Source of the DNA: Paenibacillus sinopodophylli
GTDB lineage: Bacteria > Bacillota > Bacilli > Paenibacillales > Paenibacillaceae
Direction: 5' to 3'
Assembly: GCF_005930355.1 (NCBI RefSeq)
Contig: NZ_VDBO01000002.1
Span: 186,001 to 250,000 of the forward strand
DNA: 64,000 nt
The position numbers were made by a program, and so were the translations under genes. This document shows positions 1 to 12,300 of this stretch, one piece after another. The notes beneath the pieces were generated by a model. That model was not told the DNA's origin. It was given only the letters and a program-made list of their open reading frames with translations, and did not search any database. The first letter of the stretch is position 1. Every line of letters starts with the position of its first letter.

Positions 1-221
1 GGAAACAGAAGTTTGTATGGCATCGCACACCGGGCTTTGGTGATACGAATTGGACGGATATTATTTCGATTCTGAGACAAAACGGCTACAAAGGTACGAT
101 TGATATCGAAGGCTGGCATGATCCCGTTTATAAAGATGAACTGGAAATGACAGGTCAGGTGCATGCACTAAACTATCTTAAACAATGCCGCGGCGGCGAT
201 TTTGTTCCGAACCCAATCTAG
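1..221 (+). CDS. Sugar phosphate isomerase/epimerase, C-terminal fragment
   Basis: The window opens inside a reading frame whose first complete codon is at position 3 and which stops with TAG at 219-221; about 72 residues are visible. The fragment contains TPGFGDTNWTDIISIL and TIDIEGWHDP, which fit the last strands of a xylose-isomerase-like TIM barrel (AP endonuclease 2 family). These enzymes isomerise or epimerise sugars and inositols using a divalent metal. A Gfo/Idh/MocA oxidoreductase follows after 24 bases, a common pairing in sugar and inositol catabolism, so the two are probably cotranscribed. The substrate cannot be told from this piece. Confidence 0.75.
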   Translation, partial: KQKFVWHRTPGFGDTNWTDIISILRQNGYKGTIDIEGWHDPVYKDELEMTGQVHALNYLKQCRGGDFVPNPI

Positions 222-245
222 ATAAAGGAAAGAGAGGAAATGGAT

Positions 246-1295
246 ATGGCTATTAAGCATAAAGTTGTTGTGGTTGGATGCGGCGGCATGGCGAATACAT
301 GGGTGGAGTACGCGAAGGACAGGGAAGATACGCAAATTGTTGGACTTGTTGATATTAAGCTGGAATTCGCACAGGCAATGGCTGACCGTCAAGCGCTTAC
401 TTGTCCGATCTTCACTGATCTGAAAGAGGCCATCGCGGAGACAGGGGCTACGATGGTGTTCGATGTTACGATACCAGCGAGTCATTATGCAGTTGGCAAA
501 GCTGCGCTTGAAGCGGGCTGTCACGTATTCGGAGAGAAGCCGCTTGCCGAATCAATGAGTGATTGCAACGATATTGTACAATTAGCGGGAGAGACGGGAC
601 ACACGCACGCCATTATGCAGAATCGCAGATTTGATCCGCGCATCCGTGCATTCCGCCAGCTGCTTGCTGATGGAACGATCGGTAAACCAGGATTCATAGG
701 GGCAGACTTTTTTATCGGCGCACATTTCGGAGGGTTCCGCGATGCGATGGACAGTCCGCTGCTGCTTGATATGTCCATTCATACGTTTGACCAGGCTAGA
801 TATCTGATCGGAGCAGATCCAGTATCCGTGTATTGCCACGAACTCAACCCACCCGGGTCATGGTATGCAGGCAACGCGATGGCGATTTGTATTTTTGAGA
901 TGAGTGACGGCTCTGTATTTGACTATCGTGGATCTTGGTGCGCGGAAGGTGTTATCACTTCTTGGGAAGCATCCTGGCGAGTGACTGGCGAGCATGGGAC
1001 GGCGATATGGGACGGTCATGGCAATCCGTATGCCGAGATCGTAGCTAGCGGTGACCAAACAGGTAAGTTCATTCGCGAATATGAGCGGGTAGAAACACAG
1101 CTTCCAGAGATGGCGAACACAGGCCATCATGGCTGCCTTGACGAAATGTTTGCTTCACTTGAGGAGGAGCGCCAACCGGAGACGAGGAGTGCTGATAATA
1201 TTTACAGCATGGCAATGGTACTCGCTGCAGTAGAAAGCGCCAAAATCGGGCAAAAGGTTAAGATTGCAGACTTTATGAAGGCAGCCACTAAATAA
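246..1295 (+). CDS. Gfo/Idh/MocA family oxidoreductase
   Basis: This is a cytosolic NAD(P)-dependent sugar or cyclitol dehydrogenase of about 349 residues, the usual family length. The N-terminal Rossmann fold carries VVGCGGMA. The family's Glu-Lys-Pro motif is present as GEKPLAES, and a D-x3-H pattern typical of the active site is seen in LLDMSIHTFDQ. The AGAGAGG ribosome site at 231-237 is only 2 bases from an ATG at 240 but 8 bases from the ATG at 246, so I prefer 246. It follows the isomerase fragment closely and is ended by a clear terminator. The substrate is unknown; the context suggests a pectin- or hemicellulose-derived sugar. Confidence 0.88.
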   Translation: MAIKHKVVVVGCGGMANTWVEYAKDREDTQIVGLVDIKLEFAQAMADRQALTCPIFTDLKEAIAETGATMVFDVTIPASHYAVGKAALEAGCHVFGEKPLAESMSDCNDIVQLAGETGHTHAIMQNRRFDPRIRAFRQLLADGTIGKPGFIGADFFIGAHFGGFRDAMDSPLLLDMSIHTFDQARYLIGADPVSVYCHELNPPGSWYAGNAMAICIFEMSDGSVFDYRGSWCAEGVITSWEASWRVTGEHGTAIWDGHGNPYAEIVASGDQTGKFIREYERVETQLPEMANTGHHGCLDEMFASLEEERQPETRSADNIYSMAMVLAAVESAKIGQKVKIADFMKAATK

Positions 1296-1301
1296 ACAAT
1301 C

Positions 1302-1353
1302 GAAAGAGGACGTCCCGCTGAAAGTGTCAGCGCTGGCGTCCTCTTCTTTTTTT
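1302..1353. terminator. Rho-independent terminator, probably bidirectional
   Basis: AGAGGACG (1305-1312) pairs with CGTCCTCT (1337-1344), and an inner CGCTGA/TCAGCG pair extends the hairpin. It is followed by CTTTTTTT on the plus strand. It separates the oxidoreductase gene from the convergent chemoreceptor gene and may serve both. Confidence 0.85.
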
Positions 1354-1381
1354 GTTACTTATTCACGCAATTATGAATCTA

Positions 1382-3085
1382 CTATTCGATGAATAGGGAA
1401 ACGGTATCATTAAGCTCTCTGATTTGGCCTGTTAATCGGCCAGAAGAAGCCGCAACCTGCTCAAGTGCTGCAACCTGCTCTTGCTCCATTGCCGAAATGT
1501 CGCCTATATCCTGCTTAATCCGATCAGCCCTCACTTCAACTTCTTTGACGAGCATATGAATACGGCTCAAGCGTTCGCTGCCATGGTTCATTTCTTCTGC
1601 AATGGTTTCAATGTCGGTTTGTACGGTGCGATTAGCAGCATGTATGGAATGATAGCCAAGCTGTGCTTGTGTTGCTACCTGCTCACCAGTGTGAAGTTGA
1701 CGTATACTTTCCTGCATACGATCTTGAATGAGACTGACGGTTACGCGCACATGATCCATCTTTTCATTGATTTGGGTGGAGATGACTGCTGTTTGCCCAG
1801 CAAGCTGGTTGACCCTGGCAGCGATGACTGCAAATCCACTCCCGTGCTCGGATGCCCTTCGCGCTTCAATTGAAGCGTTGAGGGCGAGAATGTGGGTTTC
1901 GCTGGAAATTTTCCGGATATGCTGCAGCATGACATCCATTTCTTGCGCAAGCAGGTGTAAATGCTTAGCCTCCTGATCGACCTTTTTGACGGTTTCTTTG
2001 AGAAGATTGAACTGTGTCATAAAGTACTCTAGCTGCTCGTTGCCTTCTTGGGAGACATGGACGGAATGTACTGCCAGTGTATTGATTTGGGATGACTGGG
2101 TCGTAATCCTGTGGAATAGCTGCACCAATCCATCAAACTCACGTACCGATAATTGTACATATTGGTCATGTTCGTCTAAAGCTTCTGAAACCTGCTGTGT
2201 AGCGGCAGCAATAACCTTGCCCGATTTTTTATTCTCATCCAGCCCGGCCTCCATATGCTGTGAGGAGGCGGCCGCCTGCGCATTCGTTTCACGGACGCTG
2301 TTAATAATGGTTCGCAAGGTGGCGAACATGGTGTTGAAAGAATCGCAAAGCTCCCCAATTTCATCTCGGCTGTGGCTATGTACCAATTGAACGGTTAAGT
2401 TTCCTGCTGCCAATTGCGCAACATTTGCATTTAGCTTGCGAATAGGAATGGCTATTTCATTAGAAATCAGCCATGCAACGGTTAATGAGCCTCCAATAAC
2501 AGCGGCGAAAACGGTCATGAGAATAACCGAATTTTGTATAAACTGAGCGGCAATCCGCTCCTTTTCAGCTGCATTCTCGATTAGCTTAGCATGGACGAGC
2601 TGCTGCAGATCTTGCTCGACAAGGCTTGTCGTGAGAAGTATCGCTTCATAGGTTGCCTTCTGATTATCAACGCTTGCTCTCGTTTCCATTTGCTCATTCA
2701 GCTTGTCCAATTGCGTGTGAAGAGAGCTGATCGTTTTATGAAGGGATTCAAATCGCGCAAGCGTAACAGCAGAGCGTTCCTTTCGCTCTAAGCTGAGCAA
2801 TTGTTCTTCCAACTGCTTGAGGATGATAGGATGCTGACTTTCGTTATAGGCTTGCCGGCCATTCACGACTCTCTCTAATTCGGGGTTGAAATGGGATTGA
2901 AGCGTTCCCGTCAGTGTATTGGCTTTCAACGTGGAAACCAGCATGAAATCATAGGTGTTTCTATCTTTGTTGAAGACGTACATCTGCGTACCGATGACCC
3001 CACCCAACATCAATAGGATGAATAGAAACGCAATGATGAGCTTGCGGCGGATAGACTGGTGTCGATACCAGTTCATAACGACCAT
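1382..3085 (-). CDS. Methyl-accepting chemotaxis protein
   Basis: This is a membrane chemoreceptor of about 567 residues that would signal to CheA/CheW. It has an N-terminal membrane segment near residues 12-32, an extracytoplasmic helical region resembling a four-helix-bundle sensor, a second membrane segment near 190-210, a HAMP domain, and a cytoplasmic coiled-coil signalling domain. The signalling tip is recognisable as ILALNASIEARRASEHGSGF, slightly diverged from the usual LLALNAAIEAARAGE. The start was moved from 3112 to the ATG at 3085 because an AAGGAGG lies 7 bases upstream of it. The gene is divergent from the giant SLH enzyme, so it may sense sugars released from the same polysaccharide; that link is inference. 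Confidence 0.9.
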   Translation of the reverse strand: MVVMNWYRHQSIRRKLIIAFLFILLMLGGVIGTQMYVFNKDRNTYDFMLVSTLKANTLTGTLQSHFNPELERVVNGRQAYNESQHPIILKQLEEQLLSLERKERSAVTLARFESLHKTISSLHTQLDKLNEQMETRASVDNQKATYEAILLTTSLVEQDLQQLVHAKLIENAAEKERIAAQFIQNSVILMTVFAAVIGGSLTVAWLISNEIAIPIRKLNANVAQLAAGNLTVQLVHSHSRDEIGELCDSFNTMFATLRTIINSVRETNAQAAASSQHMEAGLDENKKSGKVIAAATQQVSEALDEHDQYVQLSVREFDGLVQLFHRITTQSSQINTLAVHSVHVSQEGNEQLEYFMTQFNLLKETVKKVDQEAKHLHLLAQEMDVMLQHIRKISSETHILALNASIEARRASEHGSGFAVIAARVNQLAGQTAVISTQINEKMDHVRVTVSLIQDRMQESIRQLHTGEQVATQAQLGYHSIHAANRTVQTDIETIAEEMNHGSERLSRIHMLVKEVEVRADRIKQDIGDISAMEQEQVAALEQVAASSGRLTGQIRELNDTVSLFIE

Positions 3086-3389
3086 ATTAATTCCTCCTTG
3101 GTAAATAATCATTATGAATCTTACGGCATAAAAGTGTTGAAATCTTTAGTTTTTTCGGCAATTTCATATAGTTATGCGTTTTATGTCAAAACAAATACAA
3201 TGTACTTTTTTAAGGCGGAAATATATAAATAAAGACTGTTTATTATAAATACGAGATAGAAAAGAATCCTCTATAATGAATGAGCGATGGCTTACTTATG
3301 GCAAGGTAAGCAAGGCTGGAGGCTTTGTTTTGTGTAAAGGCCCCCATCATGGTTGAACGAAAATAAACGAAATGGGAGGAAAGATTGTC
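3086..3389. promoter_or_regulatory. Divergent intergenic region, chemoreceptor / giant enzyme
   Basis: This AT-rich gap of about 300 bases separates two divergent genes. A TATAAT at 3272-3277 is a reasonable -10 box for the giant enzyme, but the matching -35 is poor. On the minus strand CTAAAG (3149-3144) and GCCGTAA (3127-3121) resemble a SigD motility promoter for the chemoreceptor, with spacing slightly too long. The transcribed leader from about 3285 to 3373 can form small hairpins such as GCTTAC/GTAAGC. I do not recognise a known riboswitch there. Confidence 0.35.
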
Positions 3390-6300
3390 GTGAAAATTTC
3401 AGTAATCGGTACGAAACCATCACTGCGTAAAGCGCTGGCAATTATGCTGTGTATAAGTTTTTTCGTTTCTTTCATGCCGCCGGCCAAAATGGCAGCAGCA
3501 GAATTAACACCTGAAGCTTTTACAGCAGCAGCAGTTCAGAACATCTTTTTTGAAGACTTTAATGGAGGGGATGCAGAGGGCTGGAACTCCTATGGATCTA
3601 TGGATCCGCAGAATCGCGGCGTATGGGAGGTTAACTCGGCAAAGCAGTACCGAGTTAACGGTTCTCCCGGAGCTAAAACGGTTGCGTCCAGCACTTATTT
3701 TCAAAATGTGCAATATGAAGCCGATTTGAAGATCGGCGGTATTAATTCAGATGGTACTGGGCTGCTTTTCAGAGTAAATAACTTATCGAACAATGTTGCA
3801 GATGGCTATACAGGTTATTACGCTGCATTAACGGTAGATAAGAAGATGACGCTCGGAAGAGTAACGGGAACTGGCGATGAGTGGAAGGAATTGAAGGTTG
3901 TTCCTGTCAGGTGGAACCAAGGGCACATTAAAGTCGTCGCCATCGATAACCACATTCAAGTTTTCCTGAATGATATGACCGTGCCGATTATTGATTACAT
4001 CGACAATGACGGCAAGCAAATAACGGAAGGCGGCCAAATCGGGCTTCGGACTTGGTGGGGAACCTCTACGGTAGACAATATCGTTGTTAGAGAGCGCTTC
4101 GAACAGACAACAGCTGCACCGGAGTTCAGCATTGCGCCAGGGCAGTACGATTCGTTGCAAACGGTTTCAATCGCTTCGGCATCGGTTGGGGCAACGATTC
4201 GTTATACGACAGATGGTAGTCAGCCAAACGGGAATTCTCCCCTTTATACTTCTCCAATTACAGTAGGTACGGTCACGAATATTCGTGCCTATGCGGAGAA
4301 AGCAGGAGAAACGGTGTCGGATACGGTGGAAGCAGCTTATGTCATCGCTAGAAGCGACGGGGAATTAAAGGATGATTTCGACAATGGGCTTACCCAGCAG
4401 TGGTCAACCTTTACCGGCACACAAACAGCGAATTGGCAAGCGGTTGGCGGCAAATACCAAGTAACGAACAGCAGGGGCGACAAGGCGCTGCTTGATGCAT
4501 CGCCCGAGCATTTCATTGTAGAGGCCGATATTAATCCTTATGCAAGCTGGCAAAACAGCGGCTTCATATTCAGGGTTACCGATCCGGGCAACGGTGCGGA
4601 TAAGATGAGCGGCTATTATGCAGGGATTGCTGCAGACGGAACGCTTGAAGTCGGGAAAATGAATGCGGCCGGCAATAATGGCAGCGGAAGCTGGACGGGA
4701 ATTGCAAAATCATTCGCGGCCGTTTATCCAAACCAAAACAACCATTTGAAAGTGGTAGGCTACGGTTCAACCTATTACATTTATGTAAATGGCAAATTGG
4801 AGTATCAATTCGCGGATACGGAGTATCAAGCAGGCAAGATCGGGCTCAGAGCTTGGAATGATAACAATCTTGTTACTTACGATAACTTCAAATTAACGAG
4901 CTTAACGAGCAAAGCAGCAACTTTTAATGAAGGCTTTGACAGCGGGAACGCAACGGGTTGGACAACCTATGGCGGTTCTTGGAGCGTGACCGACGGGAAA
5001 TATAAAGTAGGCGAAGGCTCAGGCTTCAAATCCATTGCAAATGGCACCAATTACAGCAATTTCACCTATGAAACGGATATCTCTATAAGTAAGGGCGAAA
5101 GAGATGAAAATGCAGGCGTGCTTTTCAGAGTCAGCAATCCTACGGTTGGTACGGACAACCTTAAAGGCTACTTTGCAGGCATAGGCGTGAATGGGCGCGT
5201 TCAAGTTGGGAAGTTCAACAACAACTGGACAGAGCTGGCATCAATACCTTATCCGATCAGCCAAAACACGGTCTACCGGTTAAAGGTAGTTGCTGAAGGA
5301 AGCAACATCGAGGTATATATCAATGACGAGGTTGTAGTCAGCGTAGTAGACCGTACGTATACGCAAGGCGCAATCGGCCTTAGAACGTTTCTCGTAGACG
5401 CAGCCTATGACAATATTAAAGTCACGGATACCGGCGCGGTAACGCTGCCTGTTTTCGACTGGTCAAGGGTACAAGGCGCCGTCTTCGTTCCGACTAGCGC
5501 AGTCAATCAAATTGAGCAATGGCGCAGCTACGACCATGAAATTAATGATCGCGAGCTTTCCTATGCCAAAACGTACGGCATTAACTTCGTAAGGGTATTT
5601 ATGCATAATTTGCTATGGGAAAATGATCAGGCTAATTTCTTAGCTAATCTAGAAGATTTCCTGTCTCTAGCAAATAAATATGGCATAAAAGTAGAACTCG
5701 TGTTTTTTGACGACTGCTGGGGTGATTTCCCTGTTTGGGGCGATCAACCAAAACCTCGGTACGGCGCGCATAACAGCCAATGGGTCGAAGCTCCGGGCGA
5801 TACCGTGAAAGCGGACTATGCGGCCAACAAGCAGAAGCTCAAAGCTTATGTGCAAGGTGTTGTTGGCGCATTCAAGGATGATGATCGAATCGCGGTGTGG
5901 AACGTCTACAACGAGCCCAGCAATGGCGAGAGCGGCTTAATGGACACCGTTACGAAACAAATTATGAATGATTCACGGATTTGGATCAAGGAAACGGGCT
6001 CCACAATCCCGGTTACCTCCACGGGAGGACAATTCTCGGGCGGACCGTTCTCTGATTTCATTACGTACCATCCCTATGAATCCGATTATCCTACCTATCC
6101 GGACAGATACGGGCCAAATCAAGGCGTGCTTGCCGATGAGGTCATGAATCGTCTAACGCAATCGGTTCCGGGAGTAGTCAACAATTTCGGCAAAAAAGGA
6201 TTGGGCTTTGTCATGTGGTCACTCGGGATTGGCCGTGATAACACAAGATTCCCTTGGGGAAGCGATGTTAATCCGCTGACGGAAGAGCCGGCAGTGCCAT

Positions 6301-9300
6301 TCCATGGCGTTGTATATCCAGACGGCCATCCTTGGGATGTCAATGATATTAAAGCTTTGGTAGGCGATGCCTACGATACGCTGCCGATCTTCGGCGTACA
6401 GTATTTTAAAGACAGCAACTTCGAACAGCCTGTCAAGAAATCGATCACCCCGCGTGTTGATTTCGACCTTGGCAATGAGAGAGGAACGGGATCGCCTGAT
6501 TCATCCGTAGGCATTGGCGAGGATAACTTCTCGATCCGGTGGACCGGAACGATCCAGTCGGGAGCAACAGGCAATTATACGATTTTTGCAGACAGCGACA
6601 ACATCGCAAGAGTGTGGATTGACGATATTCAAGTCATCAACAAGCAATCTCATGCCAGAGAAGAAGTGAGCGGGACGATCGCGCTGACAGGCGGAGAAAA
6701 ACTGGCCGTGACGATCGAGTATGTCCATGCTGCCGGAGATGCCAGCATGCATGTGAATTGGGCAGGGCCTAACCTGACAAAACAAGTATTGCTGCCGGTT
6801 TATTCGGAGGTAGCGGTTGAGTCGGTGACCTTGACGCCTTCTGCAATTACGGTAAAGGTTGGGCAAAAAGAGGCGCTGCTAGCGACGCTTAAGCCGGTAA
6901 ATGCTTCGAACCAGCAGCTGAGCTGGAGCTCCAGCAAGCCAGGCATTGTCCATGTTGGAACAGATGGCATTGTAAAGGGAATAGCCGAGGGTACGGCCAC
7001 GATTACGGTGACTTCTGCCGATGGCGGATTTTCTGCTGCTGCAGCGGTAACGGTGCAAGCTGCAACGACCTTTACTAATCCGATCGTACCGGTATCGGGA
7101 CCCGCGGGTTCCGCAGACCCGACGATCGTATTCAAGGATGGCTATTATTATTATGCAAAATCAGATAATGACACGTCACTTGTCGTTGCGAAAGCCAAAC
7201 GCTTGGAGGATATCGGATCATCCCCGCGGGTAACCGTTTATACGCCGCCTGCAGGTACGATGTATTCGAAAGAAATTTGGGCACCGGAGCTGCAGTATAT
7301 TAATGGCAAATGGTATATCTATTTTGCTGCGGATGACGGAAACAACAACAACCATCGCATGTATGCTTTGGAAGGAAACTCGCAGGATCCGCAAGGAACC
7401 TACACATTTAAAGGGAAAGTCGCCGATGCAACTGACAAATGGGCGATTGACGGGGCTGTTTTGCAAGCTGACAACCAATCCTTGTATTTTGTATGGTCAG
7501 GCTGGGAAGGCAATACGAACGTAAGACAGAACCTCTACATTGCACCAATGAGCAATCCATGGACGATAAATGGACCAAGAGTGTTAATCTCTACGCCCGA
7601 AAAACCATGGGAGCTGAATGGCACGCCATACATTAACGAAGGGCCGGAAATATTGAAAAAGGATGGCAAAGTGTTCATCGTATACTCCGCTAGCGGAAGC
7701 TGGTCCGATGATTACACGCTTGGCATGCTTACCAACACAGACGGTAACCTGCTTAATGCCGCATCGTGGGCAAAAAGCGGACCCGTATTCACCAAAGCGC
7801 CAATGAGTTTCGGACCGGGGCATAACACGTTTACAACCTCGCCTGATGGGAAAGAGGATTGGATCGTTTACCACGCGACCATGAAGTCGGGCGGAAGCTG
7901 GGGGAATCGGAGCGTAAGAGCACAGAAATTTACTTGGAATACGGATGGCACGCCGAATTTCGGAACGCCAGTTGCTTACAATGCACTGGTGGAACAGCCA
8001 AGCGGCACGCCATTGGTTGATCGCCATAGGTATGAAGCAGAGGATGCCGTGCTTCATGGCAGCGCAGCTGTCGTCCAATCGGAGAACAGCTCTGGCGGGA
8101 AAGTTGTAGGTCAGCTCGATGCAGCAGGCAACGACTTTGTAGAATTTAACGTCGAAGCGGCTAGTGCCGGAGAATACAGCTTGATCGTCATGGCTGAGAA
8201 TGGAAGCTCAGGCGGTGCCATTGCTGAGCATGACGTATCCGTGAACGGAACGAAGGGGCAAGCCATCGCTTACAAAAACTTTGGCTGGGGCCATACGAAT
8301 CCGTCCTCCGTCGATGTGACGTTGGAAGCGGGATCGAACACAATCCGGCTTTCGAAGAAAACGAATTTTGCTCAGATTGACTATATCGTGCTTGAACGTC
8401 TTGTGGCGGAACCTGCCAATAAGCTTCCAATTGAATCGCTTAGCTTGGATAAGTCCGTTCTTAATGTAGCCATTGGAACTGTAGCGACGCTTAATTCAAC
8501 CATCAAGCCAATGATGATTTCGGATAAGAATGTAAGCATTACCTCTTCCAATCCGAATGTAGCGACAGCGGCTGTTGTGGGCAAGGATTCATTGACAGGA
8601 CGCACGATGTTTGAGGTCACTGCGCATCAGCCTGGAACGACGCAAATCCGCGTCGTAAGCGCAGCGAATGAAAGCATTTTAGCAGAAAGCACGGTTAACG
8701 TACTGCCTGAGTCGCAGGAGCCTAATCTTTCTGCATTTACAGTGGATCATTTCGATGCTCCCGAGCTGAATAAGGATTGGTCGGTCTATCAAGAGCTTGC
8801 TTCTAACTGGAGCTTGACGAAAAACCCTGGCTTTATGACGCTTCGGACGACAGCTACGGATATTTATCAAGATAACAACTCATTAAATAACGTGTTCTTG
8901 AAAAATGTTGCGGCAGGCAGCGATTTCGAATTGGTAACGAAGCTGACGGCTCCGGTTACCAAAAACCATCAGCAAGCAGGCTTAATCGTCTGGCAGGATG
9001 CCGATCACTTTGTGAAGCTATCTCATGTATGGGCTAGCGGCCAAGTTATTGAGACTGCCTACGAGATAGACCGGAAATATCAAAAAGCATCTAATTTCGT
9101 AAGCCATCCTGGGGGCAACACATTAACGCTGAAAATTAAAAAAATAGGAAATGTGTATACGACCTATTACTGGAACGGCTACGAATGGATTCAAGCCTCT
9201 GATGCGATGACCGTTGACTTAAGTTCGATCAAAGTCGGGTTTTTCGCGAGCAATGTCGTTGCGCCTAACGATCCTATCGATGCGACTTTCGATTATATCG

Positions 9301-12300
9301 CGGTTAGAACGATCGAGGGAGGCGTTGAGCTGGCACCGAAATCAGCCCATTTGCAGGCTGGCGAGAAGATTCAGCTCGTGAATGAAGGCAAGAGCGGGCC
9401 CGATGTAACGTGGTCATCTTCTAATGAAAGCATTGCGACTGTAAGCGAAACAGGATTAGTTGTTGGCGTATCGCCAGGTAGAGCAGTCATTCAGGCAGCT
9501 TCTAAAAATGGGGATTTCACTTCGCGAGCTACCGTCATGGTGCTTGGGTCCATTAAGCCGGGCGAAGTGTTGTACAGTGAAGATTTCTCCAGTCTAGATC
9601 CTACCGAATGGAGCACCTACGGCGGCGTATGGTCAGAAAGTGAGGGTACCTATACGGTATCGAGAGGAGCGGGCTACAAAGCTATCCTGAATAGCAAGAG
9701 CTTCACCGATTACGTGTTGGAAACTGATGTAAAAATCGTTAGTGGAACGGAAGCCGGACTCGTATTTAGAGCTTCTAACCCGGCCGTGGGCCCTGATGCA
9801 TTGGACGGTTATTATGTCGGCATTAATGCGGCGAACAAGTCTGCTGTCTTAGGCAGTTTCACAAACGGGAAGTGGAGAGAGCTCGCAACAAGAAATCTTC
9901 CGATTCAAACCAACGAATGGTATACCATTAAAATTATTGCGAGTGAAGACCATATCCAGGTTTACATCAATGACAACCCGCTGAATGTCAATCCGTATCC
10001 TAAGTTTGACGTAGCGGAATCGACCCACCTTGCAACAAGCTCCATTGGCTTTAGAACGTTTAATGCCAAAGCACAGTTTGACAATGTGAAGGTTAGCGCT
10101 TACGCGGAAACGCTCACAGGCCCAACCTATACGAATACGGAACAGCTTCCTGATATTGCTGATCCGCATGTGTTGTTCTATGAAGGCGTCTATTACCTGT
10201 ACGGTACGAATACCGCCGATTATCCGAATATGCCAAATGGCATTAAGGTGTATTCGTCATCGGATCTTGCCAACTGGCAGGAGCATGGTTATGCGCTGGA
10301 AAACAAAAATTCATGGGGCAACAACCGCTTCTGGGCGCCTGAGGTCGTTGAGAAAAACGGTACATTCTATATGTACTATGCCGTTGAGGAACGTCTCGCC
10401 GTTGCCACAAGCGATTCGCCGCTCGGACCTTTTGTTCAAGAGGTACAAGCGCCTATCCATCTGAATACGCCTGAGATTGACGCGCATATCTTTACGGATG
10501 AAGACGGGAAAACCTATATGTACTTTGTTCGTTTCAATAATGATAACCATATTATGGTTGCTGAAATGAACGATGATATGAAAACAATCAAAGAAGACAC
10601 GGTTCAATTTGTGTTTGCGCCGACGCAGGCTTGGGAGAAAAGCCAGAAGCAGCCGGTCGCTAGCATTAATGAAGGCCCATTTGTCATTAAACACAAGGGA
10701 ACTTATTACATGACGTATTCAGGAAACCATTTCCAAAGCCCTGATTACGGAGTAGGCTATGCGACTGCTCCTACGCCTACTGGGCCGTGGACCAAGTACG
10801 AGTTCAATCCGATTATGAAAGCTAATGAGCTCGTGCCGGGAGCAGGGCATCACTCGATCGTGCAATCCCCTGACGGGAAAGAATTGTTTATGGTTTATCA
10901 TGTGCATTATGGAATTGGCCAAACGGAGCCAAGAAAGCTTGCGATTGACCGCGTACAATTCGTTCCGCAGGCGAACGGTCCTGACTTAATGGAAGTATGG
11001 GGGCCAACCGTGACGCCGCAGCGCATACCTTCTAATTACAAGGACATTGACGTTGAATCTATTGTCATCAACGGCCAAGGCGGTGCTGCTGCGATTACGA
11101 CAAAAGGCGGCACACTCCAGCTGAATGCATTGGTGCTTCCGATCGACGCTACGAACAAACAAGTACAATGGTTGATCGAAAGCGGGGAGCAAGCAGCATC
11201 GATTTCGCAAACGGGTCTGTTGACGGCTTTGAACGATGGGGTCGTTACGGTAAAAGCGGTCTCCGCTGGTCGTCCGTCCGTCTTCGGTACGATAGCCGTT
11301 ACCATTTCCGGACAAAAGGATTCAGAAAACCCAGGCAATGGCGGAGAGCAGCCTAGCGGAGGAGCTTCTGCACCGGAGCCGGTTGCAAAGGTTGAAGGTC
11401 ATGTACTGACCTTGCCTGCGATTAAGCCGAATGGAAACGGACAGCTGCTTCTGAAAGTAGCACAAGCGGATTTCGAAGCGGTACTTGCCCAAGCGGTGAA
11501 TAAGTCCGTTACGATTATGCTGCAAAATACGGATTCTGCGCAAGAAGTGATTGTATCACTGACTGCGGGCCAGCTTGAAGCAGCCAAGCAGAAGGGAATT
11601 GAGAACGTAGAGATTGTGTTTGGTTCCACAACGTTTAATCTAAAGACCGGACCAATAGCTCCAGGACTGGATAAAGCTGCAGTCATTTCTCTCTCTTTCT
11701 CCGGGGTTAACAAACAAAGTTTATCTTCCGAAACGGCTGCCGTAATCGGCGATAAGCCTGTCTATGCTATCACGCTAAGCGTTAATGGAGACAAACAGTC
11801 TGATTTGGGCGACAAGCAACTTAAAGTGGCGCTTGATTATAAGCTGCTGCCGAATGAAAATCCGAATCAAGTTGTCATTTATTACATCGATGACCAAGGA
11901 AAGCTGTCTCTAATTAAGCATGCCAAATTCGATGCTGAAACAGGGAAAGTAGTATTTGAAGCTGGGCATTCAGGTAAATACGCTGCTGTATACAAGCCTG
12001 TTGCTTTCACGGATCTTTCCCAAGTCACTTGGGCGCAAGAAAGCATCCATGCATTGGCAGCTCGTGAAATTGTGAATGGAGTCGGCAACCAATTGTTTGC
12101 TCCGAGCAGTAAAGTAACAAGAGCTCAATTCATTACGATGCTGATGAACGCGTTTGCCTTCACCGATAGCAGCGCATCAAGCACGTTTAGCGACGTACCG
12201 CAAGAAACATGGTACTACCAAGCCGTGGCAGTAGCTCAAAAGCTTGGCATTGTGAATGGCAAAACGGATGGCAGCTTTGGCGTAAATGATGAAATTACGC

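Noticed and set aside
3279..3370. Possible c-di-GMP or other riboswitch in the leader of the giant enzyme gene
   Set aside because: Small hairpins are present but the conserved segments of the known aptamers are missing.
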